Origin: Trileptium ribeirensis
Lineage: Eukaryota; Nematoda; Enoplea; Enoplida; Thoracostomopsidae
DNA: 64,000 nucleotides
Assembly: GCA_030248225.1 (NCBI GenBank)
Contig: JASANE010028542.1
Coordinates: 1-64,000, forward strand
Direction of reading: 5' to 3'
The position numbers and the translations under genes were made by a program. The notes beneath the pieces were generated by a model. That model did no database searches, was not told the origin of the DNA, and worked only from the letters and a program-made list of their open reading frames with translations. Positions 1-12,400 of the stretch are shown piece by piece (position 1 is the first letter of the stretch; the number at the start of each line of letters is the position of its first letter).

Positions 1-3000
1 CATTCGCTGGAATGTCACGACCCACCACATTACCATGTCTGTTTGTGGTTTCGTTATGTGTATAAGCTCGGTGGCTATAAATGAATTTTTGTCCTTAACT
101 AAACGTCGGCTAGTCATGCGAGCGGATAGTCATCAACCATTCGCTGGAATGTCACGACCCACCACATTACCATGTCTGTTTGTGGTTTCGTTATGTGTAT
201 AAGCTCGGTGGCTATAAATGAATTTTTGTCCTTAACTAAACGTCGGCTAGTCATGCGAGCGGATAGTCATCAACCATTCGCTGGAATGTCACGACCCACC
301 ACATTACCATGTCTGTTTGTGGTTTCGTTATGTGTATAAGCTCGGTGGCTATAAATGAATTTTTGTCCTTAACTAAACGTCGGCGAGTCATGCGAGCGGA
401 TAGTCATCAACCATTCGCTGGAATGTCACGACCCACCACATTACCATGTCTGTTTGTGGTTTCGTTATGTGTATAAGCTCGGTGGCTATAAATGAATTTT
501 TGTCCTTAACTAAACGTCGGCTAGTCATGCGAGCGGATAGTCATCAACCATTCGCTGGAATGTCACGACCCACCACATTACCATGTCTGTTTGTGGTTTC
601 GTTATGTGTATAAGCTCGGTGGCTATAAATGAATTTTTGTCCTTAACTAAACGTCGTCTAGTCATGCGAGCGGATGGTCATCAACCATTCGCTGGAATGT
701 CACGACCCACCACATTACCATGTCTTTTTGTGGTTTCGTTATGTGTATAAGTTGGAAAAAACAAAGACCCAAGCTCGGTGGCTATAAATGAATTTTTGTC
801 CTTAACTAAACGTCGACTAGTCATGCGAGCGGATGGTCATCAACCATTCGCTGGAATGTCACGACCCACCACATTACCATGTCTGTTTGTGGTTTCGTTA
901 TGTGTATAAGCTCGGTGGCTATAAATGAATTTTTGTCCTTAACTAAACGTCGGCTAGTCATGCGAGCGGATAGTCATCAACCATTCGCTGGAATGTCACG
1001 ACCCACCACATTACCATGTGTGTTTTGGTTTCGTTATGTGTATAAGCTCGGTGGCTATAAATGAATTTTTGTCCTTAACTAAACGTCGGCTAGTCATGCG
1101 AGCGGATAGTCATCAACCATTCGCTGGAATGTCACGACCCACCACATTACCATGTCTGTTTGTGGTTTCGTTATGTGTATAAGCTCGGTGGCTATAAATG
1201 AATTTTTGTCCTTAACTAAACGTCGACTAGTCATGCGAGCGGATGGTCATCAACCATTCGCTGGAATGTCACGACCCACCACATTACCATGTCTGTTTGT
1301 GGTTTCGTTATGTGTATAAGCTCGGTGGCTATAAATGAATTTTTGTCCTTAACTAAACGTCGACTAGTCATGCGAGCGGATGGTCATCAACCATTCGCTG
1401 GAATGTCACGACCCACCACATTACCATGTCTGTTTGTGGTTTCGTTATGTGTATAAGCTCGGTGGCTATAAATGAATTTTTGTCCTTAACTAAACGTCGG
1501 CTAGTCATGCGAGCGGATAGTCATCAACCATTCGCTGGAATGTCACGACCCACCACATTACCATGTCTGTTTGTGGTTTCGTTATGTGTATAAGCTCGGT
1601 GGCTATAAATGAATTTTTGTCCTTAACTAAACGTCGACTAGTCATGCGAGCGGATGGTCATCAACCATTCGCTGGAATGTCACGACCCACCACATTACCA
1701 TGTCTGTTTGTGGTTTCGTTATGTGTATAAGCTCGGTGGCTATAAATGAATTTTTGTCCTTAACTAAACGTCGGCTAGTCATGCGAGCGGATAGTCATCA
1801 ACCATTCGCTGGAATGTCACGACCCACCACATTACCATGTCTGTTTGTGGTTGCGTTATGTGTATAAGCTCGGTGGCTATAAATGAATTTTTGTCCTTAA
1901 CTAAACGTCGGCTAGTCATGCGAGCTGATAGTCATCAACAATTCGCTGGAATGTCACGACCCACCACATTACCATGTCTGTTTGTGGTTTCGTTATGTGT
2001 ATAAGCTCGGTGGCTATAAATGAATTTTTGTCCTTAACTAAACGTCGGCTAGTCATGCGAGCGGATAGTCATCAACCATTCGCTGGAATGTCACGACCCA
2101 CCACATTACCATGTCTGTTTGTGGTTTCGTTATGTGTATAAGCTCGGTGGCTATAAATGAATTTTTGTCCTTAACTAAACGTCGGATAGTCATGAACCAT
2201 TCGCTGGAATGTCACGACCCACCACATTACCATGTCTTTTTGTGGTTTCGTTATGTGTATAAGCTCGGTGGCTATAAATGAATTTTTGTCCTTAACTAAA
2301 CGTCGGCTAGTCATGCGAGCGGATAGTCATCAACCATTCGCTGGAATGTCACGACCCACCACATTACCATGTCTGTTTGTGGTTTCGTTATGTGTATAAG
2401 CTCGGTGGCTATAAATGAATTTTTGTCCTTAACTAAACGTCGGCTAGTCATGCGAGCGGATAGTCATCAACCATTCGCTGGAATGTCACGACCCACCACA
2501 TTACCATGTCTTTTTGTGGTTTCGTTATATGTATAAGCTCGGTGGCTATAAATGAATTTTTGTCCTTAACTAAACGTCGGCTAGTCATGCGAGCGGATAG
2601 TCATCAACCATTCGCTGGAATGTCACGACCCACCACATTACCATGTCTTTTTGTGGTTTCGTTATATGTATAAGCTCGGTGGCTATAAATGAATTTTTGT
2701 CCTTAACTAAACGTCGACTAGTCATGCGAGCGGATGGTCATCAACCATTCGCTGGAATGTCACGACCCACCACATTACCATGTCTGTTTGTGGTTTCGTT
2801 ATGTGTATAAGCTCGGTGGCTATAAATGAATTTTTGTCCTTAACTAAACGTCGGATAGTCATCAACCATTCGCTGGAATGTCACGACCCACCACATTACC
2901 ATGTCTTTTTGTGGTTTCGTTATTTGTATAAGCTCGGTGGCTATAAATGAATTTTTGTCCTTAACTAAACGTCGGCTAGTCATGCGAGCGGATAGTCATC

Positions 3001-5940
3001 AACCATTCGCTGGAATGTCACGACCCACCACATTACCATGTCTTTTTGTGGTTTCGTTATATGTATAAGCTCGGTGGCTATAAATGAATTTTTGTCCTTA
3101 ACTAAACGTCGGCTAGCCATGCGAGCGGATAGTCATCAACCATTCGCTGGAATGTCACGACCCACCACATTACCATGTCTTTTTGTGGTTTCGTTATATG
3201 TATAAGCTCGGTGGCTATAAATGAATTTTTGTCCTTAACTAAACGTCGGCTAGTCATGCGAGCGGATAGTCATCAACCATTCGCTGGAATGTCACGACCC
3301 ACCACATTACCATGTCTTTTTGTGGTTTCGTTATATGTATAAGCTCGGTGGCTATAAATGAATTTTTGTCCTTAACTAAACGTCGGCTAGTCATGCGAGC
3401 GGATAGTCATCAACCATTCGCTGGAATGTCACGACCCACCACATTACCATGTCTTTTTGTGGTTTCGTTATATGTATAAGCTCGGTGGCTATAAATGAAT
3501 TTTTGTCCTTAACTAAACGTCGGCTAGTCATGCGAGCGGATAGTCATCAACCATTCGCTGGAATGTCACGACCCACCACATTACCATGTCTTTTTGTGGT
3601 TTCGTTATATGTATAAGCTCGGTGGCTATAAATGAATTTTTGTCCTTAACTAAACGTCGGCTAGTCATGCGAGCGGATAGTCATCAACCATTCGCTGGAA
3701 TGTCACGACCCACCACATTACCATGTCTTTTTGTGGTTTCGTTATATGTATAAGCTCGGTGGCTATAAATGAATTTTTGTCCTTAACTAAACGTCGGCTA
3801 GTCATGCGAGCGGATAGTCATCAACCATTCGCTGGAATGTCACGACCCACCACATTACCATGTATGTTTGTGGTTTCGTTATGTGTATAAGCTCGGTGGC
3901 TATAAATGAATTTTTGTCCTTAACTAAACGTCGACTAGTCATGCGAGCGGATGGTCATCAACCATTCGCTGGAATGTCACGACCCACCACATTACCATGT
4001 CTGTTTGTGGTTTCGTTATGTGTATAAGCTCGGTGGCTATAAATGAATTTTTGTCCTTAACTAAACGTCGACTAGTCATGCGAGCGGATGGTCATCAACC
4101 ATTCGCTGGAATGTCACGACCCACCACATTACCATGTCTGTTTGTGGTTTCGTTATGTGTATAAGCTCGGTGGCTATAAATGAATTTTTGTCCTTAACTA
4201 AACGTCGGCTAGTCATGCGAGCGGATAGTCATCAACCATTCGCTGGAATGTCACGACCCACCACATTACCATGTCTGTTTGTGGTTTCGTTATGTGTATA
4301 AGCTCGGTGGCTATAAATGAATTTTTGTCCTTAACTAAACGTCGACTAGTCATGCGAGCGGATGGTCATCAACCATTCGCTGGAATGTCACGACCCACCA
4401 CATTACCATGTCTGTTTGTGGTTTCGTTATGTGTATAAGCTCGGTGGCTATAAATGAATTTTTGTCCTTAACTAAACGTCGGCTAGTCATGCGAGCGGAT
4501 AGTCATCAACCATTCGCTGGAATGTCACGACCCACCACATTACCATGTCTGTTTGTGGTTTCGTTATGTGTATAAGCTCGGTGGCTATAAATGAATTTTT
4601 GTCCTTAACTAAACGTCGGCTAGTCATGCGAGCGGATAGTCATCAACCATTCGCTGGAATGTCACGACCCACCACATTACCATGTCTGTTTGTGGTTTCG
4701 TTATGTGTATAAGCTCGGTGGCTATAAATGAATTTTTGTCCTTAACTAAACGTCGACTAGTCATGCGAGCGGATGGTCATCAACCATTCGCTGGAATGTC
4801 ACGACCCACCACATTACCATGTCTGTTTGTGGTTTCGTTATGTGTATAAGCTCGGTGGCTATAAATGAATTTTTGTCCTTAACTAAACGTCGGATAGTCA
4901 TCAACCATTCGCTGGAATGTCACGACCCACCACATTACCATGTCTTTTTGTGGTTTCGTTATATGTATAAGCTCGGTGGCTATAAATGAATTTTTGTCCT
5001 TAACTAAACGTCGGCTAGTCATGCGAGCGGATAGTCATCAACCATTCGCTGGAATGTCACGACCCACCACATTACCATGTCTTTTTGTGGTTTCGTTATA
5101 TGTATAAGCTCGGTGGCTATAAATGAATTTTTGTCCTTAACTAAACGTCGGCTAGTCATGCGAGCGGATAGTCATCAACCATTCGCTGGAATGTCACGAC
5201 CCACCACATTACCATGTCTTTTTGTGGTTTCGTTATATGTATAAGCTCGGTGGCTATAAATGAATTTTTGTCCTTAACTAAACGTCGGCTAGTCATGCGA
5301 GCGGATAGTCATCAACCATTCGCTGGAATGTCACGACCCACCACATTACCATGTCTTTTTGTGGTTTCGTTATATGTATAAGCTCGGTGGCTATAAATGA
5401 ATTTTTGTCCTTAACTAAACGTCGGCTAGTCATGCGAGCGGATAGTCATCAACCATTCGCTGGAATGTCACGACCCACCACATTACCATGTCTTTTTGTG
5501 GTTTCGTTATATGTATAAGCTCGGTGGCTATAAATGAATTTTTGTCCTTAACTAAACGTCGGCTAGTCATGCGAGCGGATAGTCATCAACCATTCGCTGG
5601 AATGTCACGACCCACCACATTACCATGTCTTTTTGTGGTTTCGTTATATGTATAAGCTCGGTGGCTATAAATGAATTTTTGTCCTTAACTAAACGTCGGC
5701 TAGTCATGCGAGCGGATAGTCATCAACCATTCGCTGGAATGTCACGACCCACCACATTACCATGTCTGTCTGTGGTTTCGTTATGTGTATAAGCTCGGTG
5801 GCTATAAATGAATTTTTGTCCTTAACTAAACGTCGGCTAGTCATGCGAGCGGATAGTCATCAACCATTCGCTGGAATGTCACGACCCACCACATTACCAT
5901 GTCTGTTTGTGGTTTCGTTATGTGTATAAGCTCGGCTGGC
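1..5940. repeat. 137 bp satellite array, about 43 units, truncated by the left edge
   Basis: The unit begins CATTCGCTGGAATGTCACGA and recurs every 137 bp (positions 1, 138, 275 and so on) with few substitutions. At least three units, near 2186, 2853 and 4892, are 121 bp long because 16 bp between two CGG triplets is missing. One unit carries a 22 bp insertion at about 752-773. Two linked variants occur: GGCTAG with GGATAG versus GACTAG with GGATGG. A second pair is GTCTGTTTG with ATGTG versus GTCTTTTTG with ATATG. Each unit contains a TATA-like GGCTATAAATG. The period is not a multiple of 3, so the short ORFs inside are incidental. The last partial unit ends at about 5936, where the sequence breaks within the TATA-like motif. 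Confidence 0.97.
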
Positions 5941-6276
5941 TATTATTTTGGAAACGTAGCTATATTGTAACAATTTATCAACAATAAATACATTCGTGCG
6001 GCGATATTTAATCAGTGTAAAGTTATGTAACACCAGATTATTTAGTTGTTGCAAAAATAATGTCACATGTTTATGGTAATGTTATAACTAACTACGGAAG
6101 GACATTTATAGCAGTCGTAGACTCGTCGGCGATTCATGGCGTCGTGTTGTCCCGTAATCGACTCACATGGGCTGTGTCCGCGCGTTTTGTTATTCATTGA
6201 CATTTCCCATAATATCTGCTTCGAATACTACTATTGCGACTACAGCGCCGAGTTTTGAGAGTGTCGTGGGAAGACA
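5941..6276 (+). promoter_or_regulatory. Unique spacer between satellite and OXR1-like start codon; presumed promoter and 5' UTR
   Basis: This is about 335 bp of non-repetitive DNA separating the satellite from the first codon of the OXR1 homologue. The proximal part (from about 6110) is richer in CG dinucleotides than the AT-rich stretch before it. I see no convincing TATA box close to the start. An in-frame TGA at 6256-6258 lies seven codons upstream of the chosen ATG, so the coding region cannot extend further without another exon. The promoter role is inferred from position only. Confidence 0.35.
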
Positions 6277-6409
6277 ATGACCACACTTGCCGCCAAAGGG
6301 AGCGTCACGAGCGCCAGCACAGCGAGCAGCACCAGCGGATCTACGTTGTCATCAAAAGCTGGCTCAATCCAACAGCCGCCGATGCATTGCAAGGCGTACG
6401 ACGTTCGGG
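6277..6409 (+). CDS. OXR1: OXR1 exon 1: Ser/Thr-rich N-terminus and first LysM residues
   Basis: The ATG at 6277 is the first one after an in-frame TGA at 6256. The exon codes for 44 residues rich in Ser, Thr and Ala and ends YDVR plus one base (phase 1) at a GTAAGC donor. YDVR joined to D-TDTLERIA of exon 2 matches the start of the LysM domain in known OXR1 proteins (YTVEDRDSLNSIA in human), which supports the junction. The antisense ORF at 6240-6434 is a shadow. Confidence 0.75.
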
Positions 6410-9400
6410 GTAAGCGCTGTTTAACCTTCTTCATCCGCTGAAAATTTTGTCGATAAACAAGTTTAGTTGGTCCGAGCAGTGGTTCCGTTTTTGTGCCGGC
6501 TCACACAACCCTTTGTGAAGTACGTAGTAGTCTGAATTAGGTATCGGTAGTGCATATCCAAGATTTATGCAGATAATTTCCGTGTTCTTGAGTATATTCG
6601 GAATGGTGGATAATCTTTCTTAAAATTTCGTATAACATTCAGTGAGTCAAACAAATTTTTTCCGGTTCGAATATGTCCGTGGGTATCAGTAATTTGGTGA
6701 ATATTGTGAATTAAGTACCTCATGCAAATTGTGCCGTATTATGTCCTAACCGCGCCCGGAAACGCTTTGTGAATCTCGACGTATGAGTGTGTATCTGACG
6801 TGTGAATCTCGACGGTGCAGGGTATGATAGAACACATCTGGGAAGGTACGCTAAGACAAAACACGTCCGTGGGCACGATAAAGCACATTTGAGGTGCTCG
6901 TAGGGGTAAGACGGTTACCCACCACATACTAATGGAAAATTTTGTTTTAATTGGCAAGAATTAAATGGCAGGACAACGGATATGCCCCAGATTGATTTTT
7001 GGGGGCAGCTGTTTTCCCTACCAATGTTGCCTGGTGCCTGTGCGTTCTGGTGGAAAACGTAAATATCAGGGAGTTACCGGAATGCCGGTTCCGGTTCCGG
7101 CGAAAATCGTGTTCCGGTTGCGGTTCCGGCAAAGGGCAAAAACCATACCGGAACCGGAATTCCGGTTTAAAAATTTGGTTTGAAATTTTCCATGTTTTTT
7201 GCTTCATCCTGTAATCCAAACATATGTAATATATATTATACAATGATCAAGCTCCAATACAACCAAGCAAAAGAAAAGATTAACTAACCAATTGGCCGTG
7301 TGAAACGTAAGTAAGGCACATAATTAGAGCAGGAATTTTTAATAATAACCTGCAGGAGTTTGTTAACAAATCAAAGCCAGGTCGTTGCTTGTAGCAGGTA
7401 TTTTACACATCCACAAGTCTGTGTGGTACGTTTCAATTAAACCGGTCCAATTCGGTAACAGAGTATGGCTAACGCAGAAGTACTTAGGGTATGCTTGGCT
7501 AACATAAATTGATTCAAGAACCCGCCAATGCACTTGTAAACTTGGCAAATCAGTCTAAATTGAAGTAAACTAACGTTATCTGCAACGCAGCTAGAAACTG
7601 CTTTCTTGGCAAAGAACTGTATTTATTGAAACTGTGCGAGCAGCATCACAGTGTGTCTAATTTATAGCATTCTGATTAGAAAGTTATCATCATTATCATC
7701 TAACTTACGAGCACTGTTTGTCCAACGCTAGCCTAAACAGTGTACCTGATCAGAAAATTACCTTCTATCTATTATTTTCTCTTAGAATCATATAAACCAA
7801 TAATTTCAAGTTTCCAACAGAAGAACATGCAACAAACGTATGTGTAGTAAAGGGAGGCGACTGGAGACAGAGCGAAAGTGTGTATTCCACGCTCCAAGCT
7901 TTGTAAGCACATTCGATGTGACGCAGTATACGCAATGGTGTATAGTGGAAAACATTTTTTGCTCTGAATGTCCAAAAACCGACATATTTGATCGATAAAT
8001 AAACATTATTAGCTTCATCAGTCTCTTTAAAGTTTCAGAAAGGCAATAATACCACCGCAATACATTAAGTTTAATGTAAAAGTTATTTTTAATGGATTTT
8101 AAATCCACTATACCTTAATTTCTTCCATCATCTGTTTTACTATATATAAATTTCGAAGACCAGGTTCCGGATTAAATGGACGGTTCCGGTTGCTGGTTCC
8201 GGTTCTGGTAAATTTCGGTTCCGGTTATTCCCTGGTAAATATAAATTAGTGTTGTGCCAAAAATAGAAACAACAGTTATAGCCGAAAATATTTCAGTGGC
8301 GACGACAGTTATTAATGTCGGCTGGCCTTGAATAGTTTATTTGTTGCAGATACCGACACACTGGAACGTATCGCTGCTCTGTACGACTTGACGCCGAGCG
8401 AGTTGATGAAGCTGAACCGGCTGTCGTCGCGAATGGTATTTCCGGGTCAGTGCCTGTTCGTGCCGGACGGGCCAGAATGGGCCGAAGCTCGCGCCCGAGA
8501 AGCACGCGAGCAGAAAGAGCGGCGTGAGCGGCAGCGAGCCGAGGAAGCGGCTATGGTAAGTGCTGACAACAGTGTCGCTCTGTTGCATTCCGAATTCACG
8601 ATTACTGCCAAGTCCTCTTGTTGTACCGAAACTACCTTATAGAGTTACGGTTGATGGATGTAAAGACATTATCGTGTTTCGCTACAAAACCGTATTAGGA
8701 CGCAACTGTACGGCATTTAAACAATGAACCGCAAAAACAGGTATGTTATAACCAACGTAATTGAGCTCCAAAGACTACATGTGATATATACTTCAAGCCT
8801 ATAGATGATGGTGCGTAATTTACGCTACAGGCTTGTGTCAAAATGGGTTTTTGAATGGGTCCTGTGGAACCCAAAATAGCAATGTCTTCTCAACGGACGA
8901 CCTAGATATGTGAATGTTATTGATCCTATTCTGTAGAGCATGTAGATGCATATTATGAGTCCATTTGCAAGCAACAAGTGTGTATATCTGGCCATCTATT
9001 CAACCTACATGGCTGATATTCGGGTGAATTTGGTAAGTTGATGCTCAATATAGTTATGTCTCCTAATTACACATTCAACGCTGAGAATTCACCGCCGTAT
9101 CGATAATTCAAACTACCAGTTTATTAAAAATGTAGATAAATCAATTCAGTTTTATGCGTGTATTAACAACGAATTTAGTTTAGCTGTGGTCATGTTAGTT
9201 AGTTCTAACAAGAATTGCAGGAAAACTTTCATATCCAAATAACGTTATTTAAAAATAATCGTTATAACGACATGAATAGACAAGACAAAACACGCTCGCG
9301 ACGAGAAAAGAGCTAATAAGAAATCTCCGTATGGATCCCGAGAGACGAAATGAATAGACCCATCGAAAACCAACTCTGCAAAATAGTAGTTCATGTGTGT

Positions 9401-12400
9401 AAACAGAACACCGGAACAAATTTTATCCTGTTAACAAGTATACTTCTAGCGCGTTCATCAAACTCCTGGATTCTTCAAATGGGGGCGGCGGGAAGACATT
9501 TCAAAATCCTCAAGATCTTTCCAGTTTATGCCCCATTTGAATTTTGGTCTCCCCGGGTACTTTCCTGCGCCAATTGTCAGATTTTTGTTTGAACAGTGCT
9601 AATTTCTCCCTATTTTGGCTGCAAATTCCCAAATTTTCCCTTACAGGCCAAAAATCTTTAAAATTTCTCTTTATAAATAACCAGATATTGCACAATCAGT
9701 TGTTAACTCAGACGTTTTCCGACCTTTACTACATTATGTTACCTAGTTCAAACTGTGGGGACCCCCAGATAAACTGATAAAATCGTCCCTGGCATTTTCT
9801 GATAGTTGGAGTCGCCCTTTCCCGGTTATTTTAGGTTCAGACAGTTCCGAACTTGGAGACCCCATGTCATGCCCCCGGTCGAATTTTGGTAGTTTGGAGA
9901 AGCCAAACTCTGCTTGTCTATTGCAGTAAAACATAGTTAATTTATATTTTTGGATGGAATATAGCAAAAGTTGGTATCGAAAGCGACAAGTTTTCCCCAG
10001 CGACAGGTTTTAAAGGCGTGTTTACACCTTGAAACTTTGTGCTCTAAATTTGGTCAAAATTCAGCGGTTATTTTTAATAGAGCAATACTGCAAATCGCGG
10101 TGTGTCAAAATTTCGTGCTACATTTTGAGCTCAAACTTTTTCAACACGTCATAATCCTTGTGCCTGATTGGCTAAAAATTCGCATCGAAAGATTGAACAC
10201 ATTTAAATTCGCCAAAAATGCAAAAAATGCTTTCAAGTTTTGATCAAAATTCGAGCTCAAATTATGAGCCAAAAGTTTGACGTGTGAACCCAGCTTTATG
10301 TATCTTTATTTCTTAGCCTGCACCATAATAAAGATCCCGTTTTGGTATATTTAGAAAGAAGCTGCAGAGCAAGCCAAGCGGCAGGCAGTACAGCAGAAAC
10401 GAGCGAGCTCCTCAAAACGGCCCTCACAGCTGTCGGCAGCGTCGTCTCAAAAATCGTCAAGTGGCACTTTAGACGATCTGCCTTTGCCTTTATCGCCTCC
10501 GGGAATTGCCAAGCGAGTCATTGACGCCGTAACGCCTAGCGCAGCATCGAGTGGAGTTCCGAAAAATCAGAAAAATAGTAAGTTTTGCTGTCCCAGATAG
10601 CACTATATTCAGTGGGAATATGATTGCGTCTCAAATACATTGTTCAGTGTACCTTGGCTTAACTGAAAAGACCCATTTGGGATTTATCATAAAATATGGC
10701 AGTTTTTCGACACGACATGCCTCCATTTGGCAAGTACGCCCCGCGTTTTCCACACTTGCGACAATACGCCGCTAGTACATAATGAAAGTTACAGCCGCTA
10801 TTTCTCGCAATGCCAGTGTATTGTTGCCCTTCTATGTATTTAAAAAAAGGCTTATGAAGCTCCTTAGCTTCGCACTTCCAAATAGGCACAGACTAGAAAC
10901 GCCCACCCCAGTTCTCCATAGAGTTTGATTTACTAACGGTATTTCTCTGTGCCTTATAAACTGTTTGCTCGAGAAATGTGAGTCGTACAAGTTCTAAGCA
11001 AAGACGCTTGAGCTAACACAATGACAGAATATATTTCAATTTTATAATAGCATCAGTTACATTGTTTCAGGTATGGATGTTTCAATTTTTCAGTTGTTTG
11101 GTAGCTAATTTTGAGTAAAAATGGAAATATTTTTACAAAATTCGCAATCTAGATAACCCAAAGGCATGAAACCTGCAAAAATTAGTCGGATATGGAACCC
11201 GAATTTTGCCGGAACCGGAATTCCGGCTGCTCCGTCAAGCAGATGTTTTACCTAAAACAGAGATATGTACGATCTGTTATGTTCTAGGTAGGTGATTTTG
11301 TGGTCGACCATTTGCCGTCAGATACAATTGAACAGCGACAGGACTCGCGAACAGTTCACGAAATATTACTAGCTGTTCACTTGGTATTCGCGAACGATTT
11401 ACGATTTTTTTATTTCTGTCTTAAATTGTAGAATAATGTTGTATAACTATGGGATAATAACTTTATCTCTCAATGAAAGCATTTAAATTTCTGAATCGCT
11501 CTTGTTTATTTGTTACAAGCGTGCCCACCGTTCCCATCGACGCAGCGCTAACAATGGACTTGTACTTTTCTAGAATCGGCCGACGATTCAGCGACCCCAA
11601 CAAGCCCGGAACCCGACGCAACTGAAGATGCCGAGTGCTGGCAGCGCTTTATCAAACTCAACGTCAAACATTTCACTGAGGTTAGTCGCACTGCGCTGTT
11701 TAGCCAGATTTCGGTTTCCATCCACTTGTTTTCCTTTACTAAGTGTCGGAAGCGAGGCGAATAGTTGTTCTAGGTGGAGTCTGCAAATCATGTCTTCATC
11801 CAGAATTTCGGTCAACATGTCAACCTGGACAAACCATGTCCCAGCAAACCGGTTATTGTTCATAGATTTAATGTCTTTTTCCTTTTCTTGCGGATTGTTT
11901 GATGCTGGACCATCGACTTTGGACAATTTACCGTACTCAGGAGCGGTTCTAAAAACATGTTTGGGTAAAACCTCTTGCGGTGGCCGAAATTTTACATTTT
12001 TCCCTTTTTACACTTGAATGATGAGCGTTACGAAGAATTTACTTTTCATTTAGGAAACTGCGGAATGGCAGTTTCTGGATTTATTCTTGTGACGTTCATA
12101 GCTCAAATTTCCAATGTCCAATTGTCTCGCGCTTGAAATCCATTAATTTTAACCGCTTAATTTCTGCAGAAAACGGATTCCAACTCCTTTTTGTATAAAG
12201 CGGTCGGGTTAGGTCAAAATGGGAGTTTTTGTAGAGCATTTAAACCTCTACAAAACTTTGTATAACTTTTCTGCACAATGTACCCTTGAACCACTCCTGG
12301 GATACAAAGGATTTTAACATGGCCCACAAAACCAGAATTAAACGAAAATGGTCGTAATTCCGCATATCTCCATAACCAATGGTAATATGGTTTTACCCGT

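Noticed and set aside
1..5940. Regular repeats as a CRISPR array
   Set aside because: The whole 137 bp unit is repeated with no variable spacers, and the context is eukaryotic. It is a satellite.
1..5940. Hammerhead ribozyme in the satellite
   Set aside because: The minus strand has GAAAC and a TTGATGAC stretch, but the essential CTGATGA core is not intact and the stems do not line up.
6965..7243. Overlapping ORFs rich in Arg/Phe/Pro around the CCGG tract
   Set aside because: They come from the GGTTCCGG-rich end of the hAT-type transposon and are read on both strands.
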